Assembly (NCBI GenBank): GCA_958295485.1
Contig: OY282354.1
Span: 2,339,417-2,403,416 of the forward strand
Direction of reading: 5' to 3'
Source of the DNA: an uncultured Gammaproteobacteria bacterium
GTDB taxonomy: Bacteria > Pseudomonadota > Gammaproteobacteria > Eutrophobiales > Eutrophobiaceae
DNA: 64,000 bases
Shown: positions 38,127-47,461 of the stretch, in pieces
Numbering within the stretch: position 1 is the first letter of the stretch
Layout of the letters: each line of letters opens with the position of its first letter
Program-made: the position numbers and the translations under genes
Notes under the pieces: model-generated
Databases searched by the model: none
Told to the model about the DNA's origin: nothing
What the model saw: only the letters and a program-made list of their open reading frames with translations

Positions 38127-39899
38127 TTACATCCTGGCAACCACGTCTATCCCCAGCAGGGACAAGCCCAACTTTAGCCGCTGGGAAACGGCCAGGCTCA
38201 AAATCAACCTGGAATGCCTGACGTCTTCACCTGCCGTCAAGATAGGGCAGTCTTTCCAGAATTGGCTGTAAAGGCTTGATAATTCATATAAATAACTGCA
38301 AATATTATGGGAGGTGAGCTCCTCTTCATAGTTGGTGAAAAGATCAGGGAAAGAAATCACCTGCAATAATAATTCCCTCTCCAGCTTGTGGGAAATGATA
38401 ATTGAAGGCGTCTCCAGCAGCGCATGGGTTTCGATGCCGGACTTATTGAACAGGCTGAGAATGCGAACGTGACAATACATGATATAGATGCCGGTATTGC
38501 CCTGGTTGGCAAGCATCTGATCCCAGTTGAAAATATAGTCTGATTCTGGCCGTTGTTTGAGGTCCGAGTATTTGAGGGCGGCGATGGTCAGTTTTTCCGC
38601 TATGTCGTTTAATTCGCTTTTATCCACGTCCGGGTTTCTTTCCAGGGTGAGGTTTCTGCTTCGCAACCGGCCCTCGTCAAATAATTCCCTTATTTTTACC
38701 GTGCCGCCCTTGCTGGTTTTGAATCTCACTTTTTTAGTCTGGCCGCCTTCATCAACCTCTTTCAGGATCACTCCATAGCCAAGGTGTCTTAATTGAACTG
38801 CATCGGTCAGCCAGCCGGCCTTGCGCGTCAAGTCTTCAATCATCTGAAAATGTAATTGTTGACCCCGGTCGGTAACGATGATTATTTCTTCCGCTCCCAA
38901 GTGGTTCACCCGGTACCTGACCATGGCCAGGTCGGTGGTCGAGTAATTATATCCTCCGTCGCTTTTTTGCACTATTACGGGAAGGGGGTCGCCGTCAACG
39001 TTATGGTATCCGTCCAGGTACACGCATTTTGCATTATTGTTTTCAACCAGCATTTTTTTCCCGGATAATTCTTCAATGATCAAGGGCAAATCATTTTTAT
39101 AGGAACTTTCCGGGCAATCGTGTGATGCATCGAGGCTCACGTTAAGGATTGCATAAAGCTCATGGCAACTCCGCAGGGTCTTCTCCATCAATATCTGCCA
39201 GATTTCAATGGATGCCGGGTTGCCGGATTGCAAATTATTGACTTCTTCGCCGGCTTTCCCTGCAAAACCGGGATCCGTCGCTTTCAATTTACTTCCCCTG
39301 GTGTATAACTCCTCCACTTCTTCAAGGGACGCCTCCCTTGATTTATCCGGGTCCGGGCCGTACTCCTGTTTTATCATGGCGACCAGCACGCCGAAATTCG
39401 TCCCCCAATCCCCGTAATGATTTTGCCGCAATACTTCATGGCCCAGGAACTCAAGCGTCCTTGCGATGGAATCACCGATAACCGTAGAGCGCATCGTGCC
39501 CACGTGTAAATCCTTGGCCAGGTTGGGGCTTGAATAATCAACCACTATCTTCCTGGGTCGCATTACCGGTGGTACCCCGCATCTCTGGTCCGCCAGGATG
39601 CGTTCGACTTCTTCAACCAGGGCAGTATTCTTCAGGCGGATATTGATAAATCCCGCGCCCGCGACGTCAATGGTTTCTATTACATCGTTTTCGGGTATTG
39701 CCTTGACGATGGGACCGGCAATGCCCCTGGGACTGGTTTTCTCCCGATTTGCGATCAGGAACGCCAGGTTGGTCTGGTAATCACCGAATTTTTTATCCCG
39801 ACACGGCACGATTTGATAGTCTGTTTCCAGGTATGAACCTGCGAAACAATCCGCGATTGCCTCATCCAATATACTCCTGATTGATTCGATAAATGCCAT
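38127..39899 (-). CDS. argS: Arginyl-tRNA synthetase
   Basis: This 590-residue class I aminoacyl-tRNA synthetase charges tRNA-Arg. The N-terminal Add-1 domain (KKFGDYQTNLAF) is followed by the HIGH-like motif DLHVGTMRSTVIGDS and the catalytic core ending in FKTSKGGTVKIREL. The helical DALR anticodon domain ends in SQRLKLGLSLLGI. The length is normal and no damage is seen. Confidence 0.97.
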   Translation of the reverse strand: MAFIESIRSILDEAIADCFAGSYLETDYQIVPCRDKKFGDYQTNLAFLIANREKTSPRGIAGPIVKAIPENDVIETIDVAGAGFINIRLKNTALVEEVERILADQRCGVPPVMRPRKIVVDYSSPNLAKDLHVGTMRSTVIGDSIARTLEFLGHEVLRQNHYGDWGTNFGVLVAMIKQEYGPDPDKSREASLEEVEELYTRGSKLKATDPGFAGKAGEEVNNLQSGNPASIEIWQILMEKTLRSCHELYAILNVSLDASHDCPESSYKNDLPLIIEELSGKKMLVENNNAKCVYLDGYHNVDGDPLPVIVQKSDGGYNYSTTDLAMVRYRVNHLGAEEIIIVTDRGQQLHFQMIEDLTRKAGWLTDAVQLRHLGYGVILKEVDEGGQTKKVRFKTSKGGTVKIRELFDEGRLRSRNLTLERNPDVDKSELNDIAEKLTIAALKYSDLKQRPESDYIFNWDQMLANQGNTGIYIMYCHVRILSLFNKSGIETHALLETPSIIISHKLERELLLQVISFPDLFTNYEEELTSHNICSYLYELSSLYSQFWKDCPILTAGEDVRHSRLILSLAVSQRLKLGLSLLGIDVVARM

Positions 39900-40226
39900 A
39901 AAATCAAAAAGTCCCAGGTTGATCGATTTCTCTCATTTTCCCAAAGTTACCCTTCCCTGTCACTACCCGAAACCATGACTCCCTCCGGGCGGGTTTTGTA
40001 AAAGGGGTATCAGGGACATCAATCCCGCAGGGGCAAGCCCCGCGCCGGCCCCGGGCCGCGCCGGCGCTTGCCCGGGACAGGGCAACCACGGGAGGTCGCC
40101 CCTGCAGGTCATCGCCGGTCGCGGCGACAGGGCTTTTGCGACGCACTCCCCGCCGGCGGAAACAGAGGCAGGGGCAGGCATGCCTCTATATAATAGCCAT
40201 CAAGCAATCATGAACTTTTCTCCATA
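39900..40226. other. Gene-free divergent spacer with a GC-rich palindrome
   Basis: The region lies between the divergent argS and hpnL genes. It contains a GC-rich inverted repeat at 40027-40105. Outer arms are GCAGGGGC and GCCCCTGC; inside them GGGCAAGC (40031-40038) pairs with GCTTGCCC (40066-40073). The short ORFs here are Arg/Pro-rich and look like translated repeat DNA. A promoter for each direction must lie here, but I see no clear one. Confidence 0.5.
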
Positions 40227-41198
40227 ATGCGCTTCCTTACACAAATCGGTCTTGCCCTTGGGCTGTTGCTGTTGATCGGCCTGCTGGCATGGCAGGGATT
40301 TCTGCAAATTCTGCAATTGTTGTTTTCATCAGGCTGGTACCTGCTGCTGTTGCCATTGGCCTGGTTCCCGGTTTTATTGCCTGCGGCCCAAGGATGGCGC
40401 CAACTGTTTAAACCGGATCATCTGCCCTCTTTTGTTCATGCGCTATTGGCGCTATGGATGGGACGCGCGGTAAATAATTTATTGCCGGTTGCCTCCATCG
40501 GCGGTGAAATCGTCAAGGCGAGACTACTTTTCATTTGGGGAACCAATGGCATTCACGCTGCCGCTTCCGTGATGGTGGATAAGGCAATCCAGGCGCTGAC
40601 ATTGGCTTTCTGGGGGAGCGCGGGGGTACTCTTGTTGCTGTTTTTATCCGATAACAACGAACTTGCCTTTTATGCCGCTATCGGATTCATCATCCTGGTT
40701 GTCTGCACTGTTGGTTTTATCATTATTCAACAGGCGGGATTATTAGGCATCCTGGCGAAATCAGGCAGCAAAATAATTAAAAATGAGTCCTGGGAGGGCA
40801 TTGCATTTTCTGCAGACGAGGTGGACCGGGTTATACGAGAACTTTATTTAAATAAAACAAAAATAATACTTGCAACGCTATATCGATTGGCCGCATTGAT
40901 ATTACACACGTTTGAATTATGGCTGGCCTGCTACCTGCTGGGGCGCCCGATAGGAATAATTGAAGCGTTGATGCTGCGAAGTTTAACGGCCACCTTGAGC
41001 GACATTGCTTTTATCATCCCCAACGCCTATGGCATACAGGAAGGAGCGTTTATCATCATTGGCTCGTTAATCGGGCTTGACCCGGAATTTTCACTTGCCG
41101 TTTCCCTCGCCCTCCGGATCCGTGACCTGATTGTCGACCCTGCCGGATTATTGACCCTGCAGCGGGTCGAAAGTCAGCGATATTATAGTTCCCGCTAA
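40227..41198 (+). CDS. hpnL: HpnL-like membrane protein (flippase-like domain)
   Basis: This 323-residue integral membrane protein belongs to the lysylphosphatidylglycerol synthetase transmembrane-domain superfamily. About eight hydrophobic helices and the segment NLLPVASIGGEIVKARL are visible. HpnL-type proteins are found in hopanoid clusters, and the three downstream hopanoid genes support the name. Its exact role (lipid flipping or transport) is not established. It is the first gene of the forward cluster. Confidence 0.75.
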   Translation: MRFLTQIGLALGLLLLIGLLAWQGFLQILQLLFSSGWYLLLLPLAWFPVLLPAAQGWRQLFKPDHLPSFVHALLALWMGRAVNNLLPVASIGGEIVKARLLFIWGTNGIHAAASVMVDKAIQALTLAFWGSAGVLLLLFLSDNNELAFYAAIGFIILVVCTVGFIIIQQAGLLGILAKSGSKIIKNESWEGIAFSADEVDRVIRELYLNKTKIILATLYRLAALILHTFELWLACYLLGRPIGIIEALMLRSLTATLSDIAFIIPNAYGIQEGAFIIIGSLIGLDPEFSLAVSLALRIRDLIVDPAGLLTLQRVESQRYYSSR

Positions 41199-41244
41199 CT
41201 CAAAACTTGAAACCAACCCCGGTCTTCGGCATATTGACAACCCT

Positions 41245-42291
41245 ATGAACATGGACACCCGGATAGCGTCACTAAAAGAAGACCTGGTCTACCAGGAGCG
41301 TATTCTTCAAGGCGTCTCCCGTACTTTTGCCCTGACTATCCCGCAATTGCCGCCACCTCTTGCGCTGGTGGTGGGCAACGCCTACCTGCTTTGCCGGATC
41401 GCCGATACTATCGAAGATGACAAGCATATGTCGTTTACCCAAAAACGGGATTTTGCCGATCAATTCATTCAAGTAGTCGCCGGCGAGCTGAGCGCGGAAC
41501 CGTTTGCCCTGTACCTGCATCCCAGGTTATCACCGACCGCAAGCGACGATGAGCGCGACCTGGTTCAAAATACACCCACCGTCATCAGGGTCACGCACAG
41601 CTTTAACCAAAGACAACAGGCTGCCCTGGAACGCTGTATCAGGATCATGGCCGATGGCATGGTTGAATATCAGGAATCGAATGTACAAGACGGATTAAAG
41701 GATCAGCAAGACATGGACCGTTATTGTTATTTTGTGGCCGGCGTGGTAGGTGAAATGTTGACCGAATTGTTTTGTGACTACTCCGACGCCATCAATAAAA
41801 ACTACAATGAGCTGATGAAACTGGCGGTATCATTCGGCCAGGGCCTGCAAATGACGAACATCCTCAAAGATATATGGGATGATCAAAACCGCGACATGTG
41901 CTGGCTGCCTCAAGCCTTGTTGATGAAATACGGGGTGGAATTAAATTCCGTTACGCCATTAAATAATGGGAAAGAATTTCAACAGGCCCTGGGGCACTTG
42001 ATCGGCGTGGCCCGCTCCCATTTGGCAAACGCGCTGCGATACACGCTTTTAGTGCCGAAAAATGAAACCGGGATCAGGCGGTTTTGTTTGTGGGCATTGG
42101 GCATGGCGATGTTGACATTACGAAAGATAAACCATAATCGCGGCTTTACCTCAGGGGAAGATGTTAAAATCTCGCGCCGGTATGTCAAGGCAACCATTAT
42201 TTCAACGAATCTATGCGCCAAAAACGATAATTTATTAAGGTGGTTGTTTAATGCAACCGCAAGAAACCTGCCTGTTGCGGACCCCACCTGA
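41245..42291 (+). CDS. Squalene synthase-type enzyme (farnesyl-diphosphate farnesyltransferase-like)
   Basis: This 348-residue trans-isoprenyl transferase would join two farnesyl diphosphates to (pre)squalene. The first aspartate-rich motif is RIADTIEDD near residue 52, and the second NILKDIWDDQNRD near 210. Its length and single-protein form resemble eukaryote-type squalene synthase more than the HpnC/HpnD pair. It lies between hpnL and hpnG, so it should supply squalene for hopanoids. An in-frame ATG six bases downstream of the start is also possible. Confidence 0.85.
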   Translation: MNMDTRIASLKEDLVYQERILQGVSRTFALTIPQLPPPLALVVGNAYLLCRIADTIEDDKHMSFTQKRDFADQFIQVVAGELSAEPFALYLHPRLSPTASDDERDLVQNTPTVIRVTHSFNQRQQAALERCIRIMADGMVEYQESNVQDGLKDQQDMDRYCYFVAGVVGEMLTELFCDYSDAINKNYNELMKLAVSFGQGLQMTNILKDIWDDQNRDMCWLPQALLMKYGVELNSVTPLNNGKEFQQALGHLIGVARSHLANALRYTLLVPKNETGIRRFCLWALGMAMLTLRKINHNRGFTSGEDVKISRRYVKATIISTNLCAKNDNLLRWLFNATARNLPVADPT

Positions 42292-42311
42292 TTACACGGG
42301 TCAATAACACG

Positions 42312-43022
42312 TTGAACCGGATTGGGATAATTTGCGCGCTCTACCCTGAGGCGTCTTGCCTCACGACAAAGAACCTTGCCCCGCAACAACCCATCACCGT
42401 CAATGAAAGGACCTTATTGATTGTTTCGGGGATGGGCAGCGACAGGGCAAGACAGGCGGCGCAAAAACTGGTTGAAGAAAACGTGGATTGCCTGATCAGT
42501 TTTGGCAGCGCCGGCGCATTATCACCGGAACTCGCCTCGGGTGATTTAATGCATCCCAAAGAAGCGCTAAGTGATGGCAAGAGATATGATACGACTTCCC
42601 GGTTGTCTGAAGCGATAATGCGACGGCTATCTCAAAAAAACATTATAATCAATACCGGCCCGCTGGTGACCGTGGCCGGCGTACTCGCGAAAACATCCGA
42701 TAAACATGAATTATTCCAACAAACAGGCGCGGTATCCGTTGATATGGAGACCGCCGGCATACTTGACGTGGCCAGGAGCTGTCAGGTACCTGCATTTGCT
42801 CTCCGCGCCATTGTTGATACCGCGGACATGATGATACCCGAAGTCGCCATGCAGCGGACTGATCAATTCGGCCAGGTAAATACGCCGGCTTTAATCGTTG
42901 ACCTGCTCAGGCAACCTGGACAAATCCCGGCCGTATTACGCTTGGGCAAGGCTTGGCGCCAAGCCGGGAAGACCATGAAACTCGCCGGCCATGAGTTGAT
43001 CCAGACCTTGCTATGCCGGTAG
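42312..43022 (+). CDS. hpnG: Hopanoid-associated phosphorylase HpnG
   Basis: This 236-residue nucleoside-phosphorylase-fold protein would remove adenine from adenosylhopane during C35 side-chain synthesis. LISFGSAGALSPELASGD and AVSVDMETAGILDVA are family signatures. The start is TTG 42312, 20 bases after the squalene synthase stop. The 3' end overlaps the start of a decayed dioxygenase. HpnH, which makes adenosylhopane, is not in the window. Confidence 0.88.
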   Translation: MNRIGIICALYPEASCLTTKNLAPQQPITVNERTLLIVSGMGSDRARQAAQKLVEENVDCLISFGSAGALSPELASGDLMHPKEALSDGKRYDTTSRLSEAIMRRLSQKNIIINTGPLVTVAGVLAKTSDKHELFQQTGAVSVDMETAGILDVARSCQVPAFALRAIVDTADMMIPEVAMQRTDQFGQVNTPALIVDLLRQPGQIPAVLRLGKAWRQAGKTMKLAGHELIQTLLCR

Positions 43023-43192
43023 AACGACAAATCGAAGAATTCGGGCGCAACGGGCATGTGGTCATCCGCGGGCTGTTCAATGCAACTGAAACCGTAGCTT
43101 TGACCAGGTAGACCGATGAAGTCATGAATTGTCCCGAACAACCGGGGAAATACATGATGACAACCGAAATGACGCCGGAATGGATAACTTGA
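43013..43192 (+). pseudogene. Phytanoyl-CoA dioxygenase N-terminal fragment
   Basis: An ATG at 43013 overlaps the end of hpnG and opens MPVERQIEEFGRNGHVVIRG followed by LFNATETVALTR, very like the N-terminus of PhyH-type Fe(II)/2-oxoglutarate dioxygenases. A TAG at 43109-43111 interrupts it at codon 33. The same frame continues with TDEVMNCPEQPGKYMM, again typical of the family (..TDEVQ.WPE.PGK.M.), then ends at TGA 43190. None of the iron-binding histidines is present. The gene is dead and mostly deleted. Confidence 0.75.
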
Positions 43193-45819
43193 AACAGGCT
43201 GCCTCATTGATATTGACTAAATGGATTTACTTCGTGCAAAAGGCCGGTATCCCGATTTTACTGGTGATATTTACCCTCGCTTTTTTCTCCATCCGCTACA
43301 CGATAAACAACCTCGGGATGAATACCGACACAAAAGACATGTTGTCGGCCGAGCTGCCCTGGAGAAAGCTGGATTTGGAGTATGAAAAGCATTTCCCCCA
43401 ATACCTGAAGAATATATTAGTAGTAGTTGAAGCCGGCGCCCCGGATCAGGCCCTGGACGCCGCCGGATTGCTCTACCGGCATCTGAGCCGGGAAACAGAG
43501 TTATTTGAGAGCGTGTATTATCCGAAAGCTTTGCAGGTTTTCAGGGAATCGGGATTGCTCTATCTCGATACGGCCGAGCTCCGGGATTTGTCTGACAGTC
43601 TCGCAACCATCCAGCCTTTTCTTGCAAAATTGACCCGGGACCAGTCTCTCAGGGGGTTATTCGCCATGCTGTCGAGCGCGATCGACGCGCTGGAAGAGGG
43701 TGAAGATATAGAGATAAAGCCTGTTCTTATCCAAATCAATTCCGCGCTGGATGCGGTGCAAAATAATGAGCCCTTCCGGGTCTCATGGCAGGAATTGATG
43801 TCCGGTGAAAATAGCGCGGACGCCGCGCGCCGCGAATTCATATTGTTGCAACCCAGGCTGGACTACGGCAGTTTGTTGCCGGCTGCGTCGGCTATCGAAA
43901 GAATCCATGCATTATATGAAGATTTGGACATAGCCTCAGACCCGGGGGCTGAAATCAGTTTAACCGGCAATGTCGTTTTATCACATGAAGAATTATTAAG
44001 CGTGATAAAAGGCACTAAAACGGCCATGGCGCTTGCCTTGTTTATGGTGATATTCATCCTGTCACTTGGTTTGGGCTCGGTTAAATTGATACTGGCAACC
44101 ATAATCAGCCTGATAACCGGACTGATATTTACCGCGGCATTCGCCACTTTAACCGTCGGTGAGTTAAACCTGATTTCCATTGCCTTTGCAGTGCTGTATA
44201 TCGGACTGGGCGTTGACTTCGCGATTCATTATTGTCTCCGCTACAAAGAGCATCTCAGGGATGGGGCAAACAACCGTTCAGCATTAAATGAAACCTCCGT
44301 CAACATCGGCAGCTCTTTATTTTTATGCGCCGCCAGTACCGCAATCGGATTTTTCGCCTTTATCCCGACTGATTACGAAGGGGTCGCAGAACTTGGCTGG
44401 ATTGCCGGTTTTGGCATGTTTATCAGCTTGATAATGACTTTAACGGTGATACCAGCCCTGTTGGACCTGTTTCCACTTGAAATCAAACCGGGTAAAAAAA
44501 CCCGATTGCAGGGCAATGGCGACACAGTGAATTTTCGTCTGGTGAACTTTCCCGGGGTTCATGCCGGAAAAATCATTGGAACCACATCCATTTTAGTCAT
44601 GTTTTCCGCCTTGTCGCTTACGCAGATACATTTTGACCACAATACGCTAAACTTGCAGGACCAGGCTAACGAGTCGGTGAAAACGTTCAGGAAACTGCTT
44701 GCCAAAAACGATATATCGCCCTGGACCAGCGTTATGATCGCCGATGATAAATCCACAGCGGGAGAGTATGAGGAATTGTTTTCCCGGTCAAAGTTGGTGG
44801 ACCGGGTTTTGTCGGTGAATGATTTAATACCCGAAGAGCAAGATGAAAAACTGTCCATCATCGATGAAATGGCATTATTGCTGGGAGATTTACCCGGAAA
44901 TTTCACGGCTGCGGATATAACCGCCATTGAGCGTGAGGACGCCCTGACTGACTTTCAGGAAAAGTTGAACAGGACCCGGTTAATTGATCCGATCTTTCCT
45001 GAATTGCGTGAGAATTTGTCTGAATTATCAGGTGAAGACAACCAAACCATAAAAGCGGACAAGTTGGCAAGATTAGAACATTCCATATTGGCTTCACTAC
45101 CCGGACGCCTGGATGCCTTGAACGAATCATTAAATGCCGATTTTATTTCACTTGAAAACCTGCCGACTGATTTAAAGAAACGCTGGTTAAGTGACGACGG
45201 TTATTATCGAATCGAGATATACCCGAAAAACGACATGCAGGACAATACTGCCTTAAGAGAATTCGTCAGGGGAATGCAAGCCATCTCTCCCCGGGTCATT
45301 GGCCCACCCGTGATAAACCTGGAAGCCAGCGATGCTGTCGCCGCTGCATTCAAGGAGGCATTCCTGTATGCCTTTATCGTGATTACGCTCATGTTGTACC
45401 TGCTTTTCAGATATAAAAGAGACGTGCTCTTCGTCTTGCTCCCGTTACTCGCGGCAGCAATAATTACCGGGGGCGTCAGTGTATTGGTCGGCATTCCCCT
45501 CAACTTTGCCAATGTGATTGCTTTGCCATTATTATTGGGGATAGGGGTGGACAGTGGAATTCATATCATCCACCGGTTCCGGACCGACCTGCCGGATGGA
45601 CAGAACCTCCTCGCCACGAGTTCTGCCCATGCGGTCATTGTCAGTTCTTTGACCACCATGGGGGGAATCGGCAATCTTTCAGTCTCGCCACACGCCGGGA
45701 CGGCGAGCATGGGGTTGTTGCTAACCATCGGTATCGGCATAACCCTGGTCTGCATGCTGGTTGTTTTACCCAGCCTGCTTGCCCGGCAAGGAAAGGGGCG
45801 CTCGACGCCGGGAACCTGA
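43180..45819 (+). CDS. hpnN: Hopanoid-associated RND transporter HpnN
   Basis: This 879-residue RND/MMPL-type membrane protein carries hopanoids to the outer membrane. An N-terminal helix is followed by a large periplasmic domain, helices with ISIAFAVLYIGLGVDFAIHY, a second periplasmic domain, and a second helix block with LPLLLGIGVDSGIHI. The ATG at 43180 starts homologous sequence but has no clear ribosome site; a TTG at 43129 also opens the frame. The first 13 bases overlap the end of the dioxygenase remnant. Its stop overlaps the next gene (TGATG). Confidence 0.92.
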   Translation: MDNLKQAASLILTKWIYFVQKAGIPILLVIFTLAFFSIRYTINNLGMNTDTKDMLSAELPWRKLDLEYEKHFPQYLKNILVVVEAGAPDQALDAAGLLYRHLSRETELFESVYYPKALQVFRESGLLYLDTAELRDLSDSLATIQPFLAKLTRDQSLRGLFAMLSSAIDALEEGEDIEIKPVLIQINSALDAVQNNEPFRVSWQELMSGENSADAARREFILLQPRLDYGSLLPAASAIERIHALYEDLDIASDPGAEISLTGNVVLSHEELLSVIKGTKTAMALALFMVIFILSLGLGSVKLILATIISLITGLIFTAAFATLTVGELNLISIAFAVLYIGLGVDFAIHYCLRYKEHLRDGANNRSALNETSVNIGSSLFLCAASTAIGFFAFIPTDYEGVAELGWIAGFGMFISLIMTLTVIPALLDLFPLEIKPGKKTRLQGNGDTVNFRLVNFPGVHAGKIIGTTSILVMFSALSLTQIHFDHNTLNLQDQANESVKTFRKLLAKNDISPWTSVMIADDKSTAGEYEELFSRSKLVDRVLSVNDLIPEEQDEKLSIIDEMALLLGDLPGNFTAADITAIEREDALTDFQEKLNRTRLIDPIFPELRENLSELSGEDNQTIKADKLARLEHSILASLPGRLDALNESLNADFISLENLPTDLKKRWLSDDGYYRIEIYPKNDMQDNTALREFVRGMQAISPRVIGPPVINLEASDAVAAAFKEAFLYAFIVITLMLYLLFRYKRDVLFVLLPLLAAAIITGGVSVLVGIPLNFANVIALPLLLGIGVDSGIHIIHRFRTDLPDGQNLLATSSAHAVIVSSLTTMGGIGNLSVSPHAGTASMGLLLTIGIGITLVCMLVVLPSLLARQGKGRSTPGT

Positions 45820-46421
45820 TGCAAACCGATAGCAAACCCATCGACGCCTGGCTGGCCGGTAAATTGGTTTACCCCCTGCGTCATTCCCGCGTGACACCCA
45901 ATCATCTTACGACGCTGCGGCTTGCCTTCGGTATCTGCGCGGCTGTTTTTTTCAGCCTGGGGAGTTATGCCTGGGCCAACGCCGGCGCAATATGCTTCGT
46001 TATTTCAAACTTTCTCGATCATGCTGATGGGGAGCTTGCCAGACTCACCGGCAATATGAGTAAAACAGGCCATTATTATGATCTTGCCAGTGACTCCGTC
46101 GTCAATACTTTACTGTTCATAAGTATCGGCATTGGCCTGATGCAGAGCAGCCTGGGTGGATTTGCGCTCCCCATGGGCATTGTTGCCGGTGTGGCGGTAG
46201 CCGCTATTTTTATGCGCCTGTATATTGAAGACACACTGGGCAAAGACAATGCAAGGAAATCCAATATCGGGTTGCTGGAAGATATTCTCTACCTGCTGCC
46301 ACTGGTCACTTTTTTTGACCAATTAAAGCCATTCCTCATCATGGCGACCATTGGCGCCCCTTTATTTTCCCTGTGGGTCCTGCGTGAGTACCTGGCGTCA
46401 AAAAAATCAACAAATCCATGA
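45819..46421 (+). CDS. CDP-alcohol phosphatidyltransferase family protein
   Basis: This 200-residue membrane enzyme would transfer a phosphatidyl or phospho-alcohol group from a CDP-alcohol. The family motif D-x2-D-G-x2-A-R-x8-G-x3-D-x3-D is present as DHADGELARLTGN followed by TGHYYDLASD. It begins inside the hpnN stop codon and its own stop overlaps the hpnA start by 4 bases, so it is translated with the hopanoid genes. A role in making a polar hopanoid head or a phospholipid is possible but unproven. Confidence 0.85.
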   Translation: MQTDSKPIDAWLAGKLVYPLRHSRVTPNHLTTLRLAFGICAAVFFSLGSYAWANAGAICFVISNFLDHADGELARLTGNMSKTGHYYDLASDSVVNTLLFISIGIGLMQSSLGGFALPMGIVAGVAVAAIFMRLYIEDTLGKDNARKSNIGLLEDILYLLPLVTFFDQLKPFLIMATIGAPLFSLWVLREYLASKKSTNP

Positions 46422-47404
46422 CTACACTCATTACCGGCGCAAGCGGCTTTGTGGGTTCCGCGGTTGCCAGACAGCTACTGAAAGAAGGCCACGAGGTAAG
46501 AGCTTTAGTCAGGAAAAACAGCGATCGACAGAACCTGCATAAACTGAAAGTAGCTATTGTCGAAGGTGATTTGACCGATTCAGAATCATTGAAACAAGCG
46601 GTTTCAGGTTGTCAATCCCTGTTTCACGTCGCTGCAGATTACCGTTTATGGGCGCCTGACCCTGCGATCATGTATAAAACAAACGTCGAAGGAACCAGGA
46701 ATCTGCTCTGGCGGGCCGCCGCGGCCGGCGTGAATAAAATCATCTATACGAGCAGCGTGGCGACATTAGGCATTAATAAAAACAAAGCGCCTGGCGATGA
46801 AGACACGCCGGTCAACCTGGAGGATATGGTCGGCAACTATAAACGCTCGAAATTTTTGGCTGAACAAGCGGTTTGGGAGCTTATTGAAAATGAGAAGTTA
46901 CCCGTAACAATTGTAAACCCGTCTACGCCAATCGGGCCCCGGGACATTAAACCTACTCCCACCGGCCGGATTATCGTCGATACGTTGCGCAAAAAAATGC
47001 CGGCTTATGTAGATACAGGATTGAATATCGCGCATGTAGATGACGTGGCAAAAGGCCACCTGCTTGCATTTGAAAAAGGCCAGGTGGGTGAACGTTACAT
47101 TCTGGGTGGTGAAAACATGTCGTTGAAAGACATTCTCGATACCATTTCCGACATTGCGGGATTGCCGTCACCAGGCTTCAAACTCCCCCATGATTTCATT
47201 TATCCCGTTGCGTGGGTTGCCGAAAGATGGGCGATAATCAGTAAAAAAGAGCCGCTGGTTACGGTTGACGGCGTTAAGATGGCAAAGAAGTTCATGTATT
47301 TTTCATCCAACAAGGCAAAACGGCTGCTGGGATACGAGTCGCGACCAGCGCGCCTGGCAATAGAAGATGCGATAAGCTGGTTCAAGGAGAATAACTACTG
47401 CTAA
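46418..47404 (+). CDS. hpnA: Hopanoid-associated sugar epimerase HpnA
   Basis: This 328-residue extended SDR has the NAD-binding motif TLITGASGFVGSAVARQLL. FHVAADYRLWAPDP is highly typical of HpnA, and YKRSKFLAEQ carries the Tyr/Lys pair. It is thought to modify a sugar-derived side chain on hopanoids, though its reaction is not established. It is the last gene of the cluster and is convergent with recR, 57 bases away. Confidence 0.92.
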   Translation: MTTLITGASGFVGSAVARQLLKEGHEVRALVRKNSDRQNLHKLKVAIVEGDLTDSESLKQAVSGCQSLFHVAADYRLWAPDPAIMYKTNVEGTRNLLWRAAAAGVNKIIYTSSVATLGINKNKAPGDEDTPVNLEDMVGNYKRSKFLAEQAVWELIENEKLPVTIVNPSTPIGPRDIKPTPTGRIIVDTLRKKMPAYVDTGLNIAHVDDVAKGHLLAFEKGQVGERYILGGENMSLKDILDTISDIAGLPSPGFKLPHDFIYPVAWVAERWAIISKKEPLVTVDGVKMAKKFMYFSSNKAKRLLGYESRPARLAIEDAISWFKENNYC

Positions 47405-47461
47405 CCCGCATTTACCCCGTCAAATTTTTTGCGTCAGGAACGACTGAAAACTTCAAACTTT

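Noticed and set aside
39904..40146. 80-residue minus-strand frame in the argS-hpnL spacer
   Set aside because: It reads the GC-rich palindrome and has the Arg/Pro/Gly pattern of translated repeat DNA.
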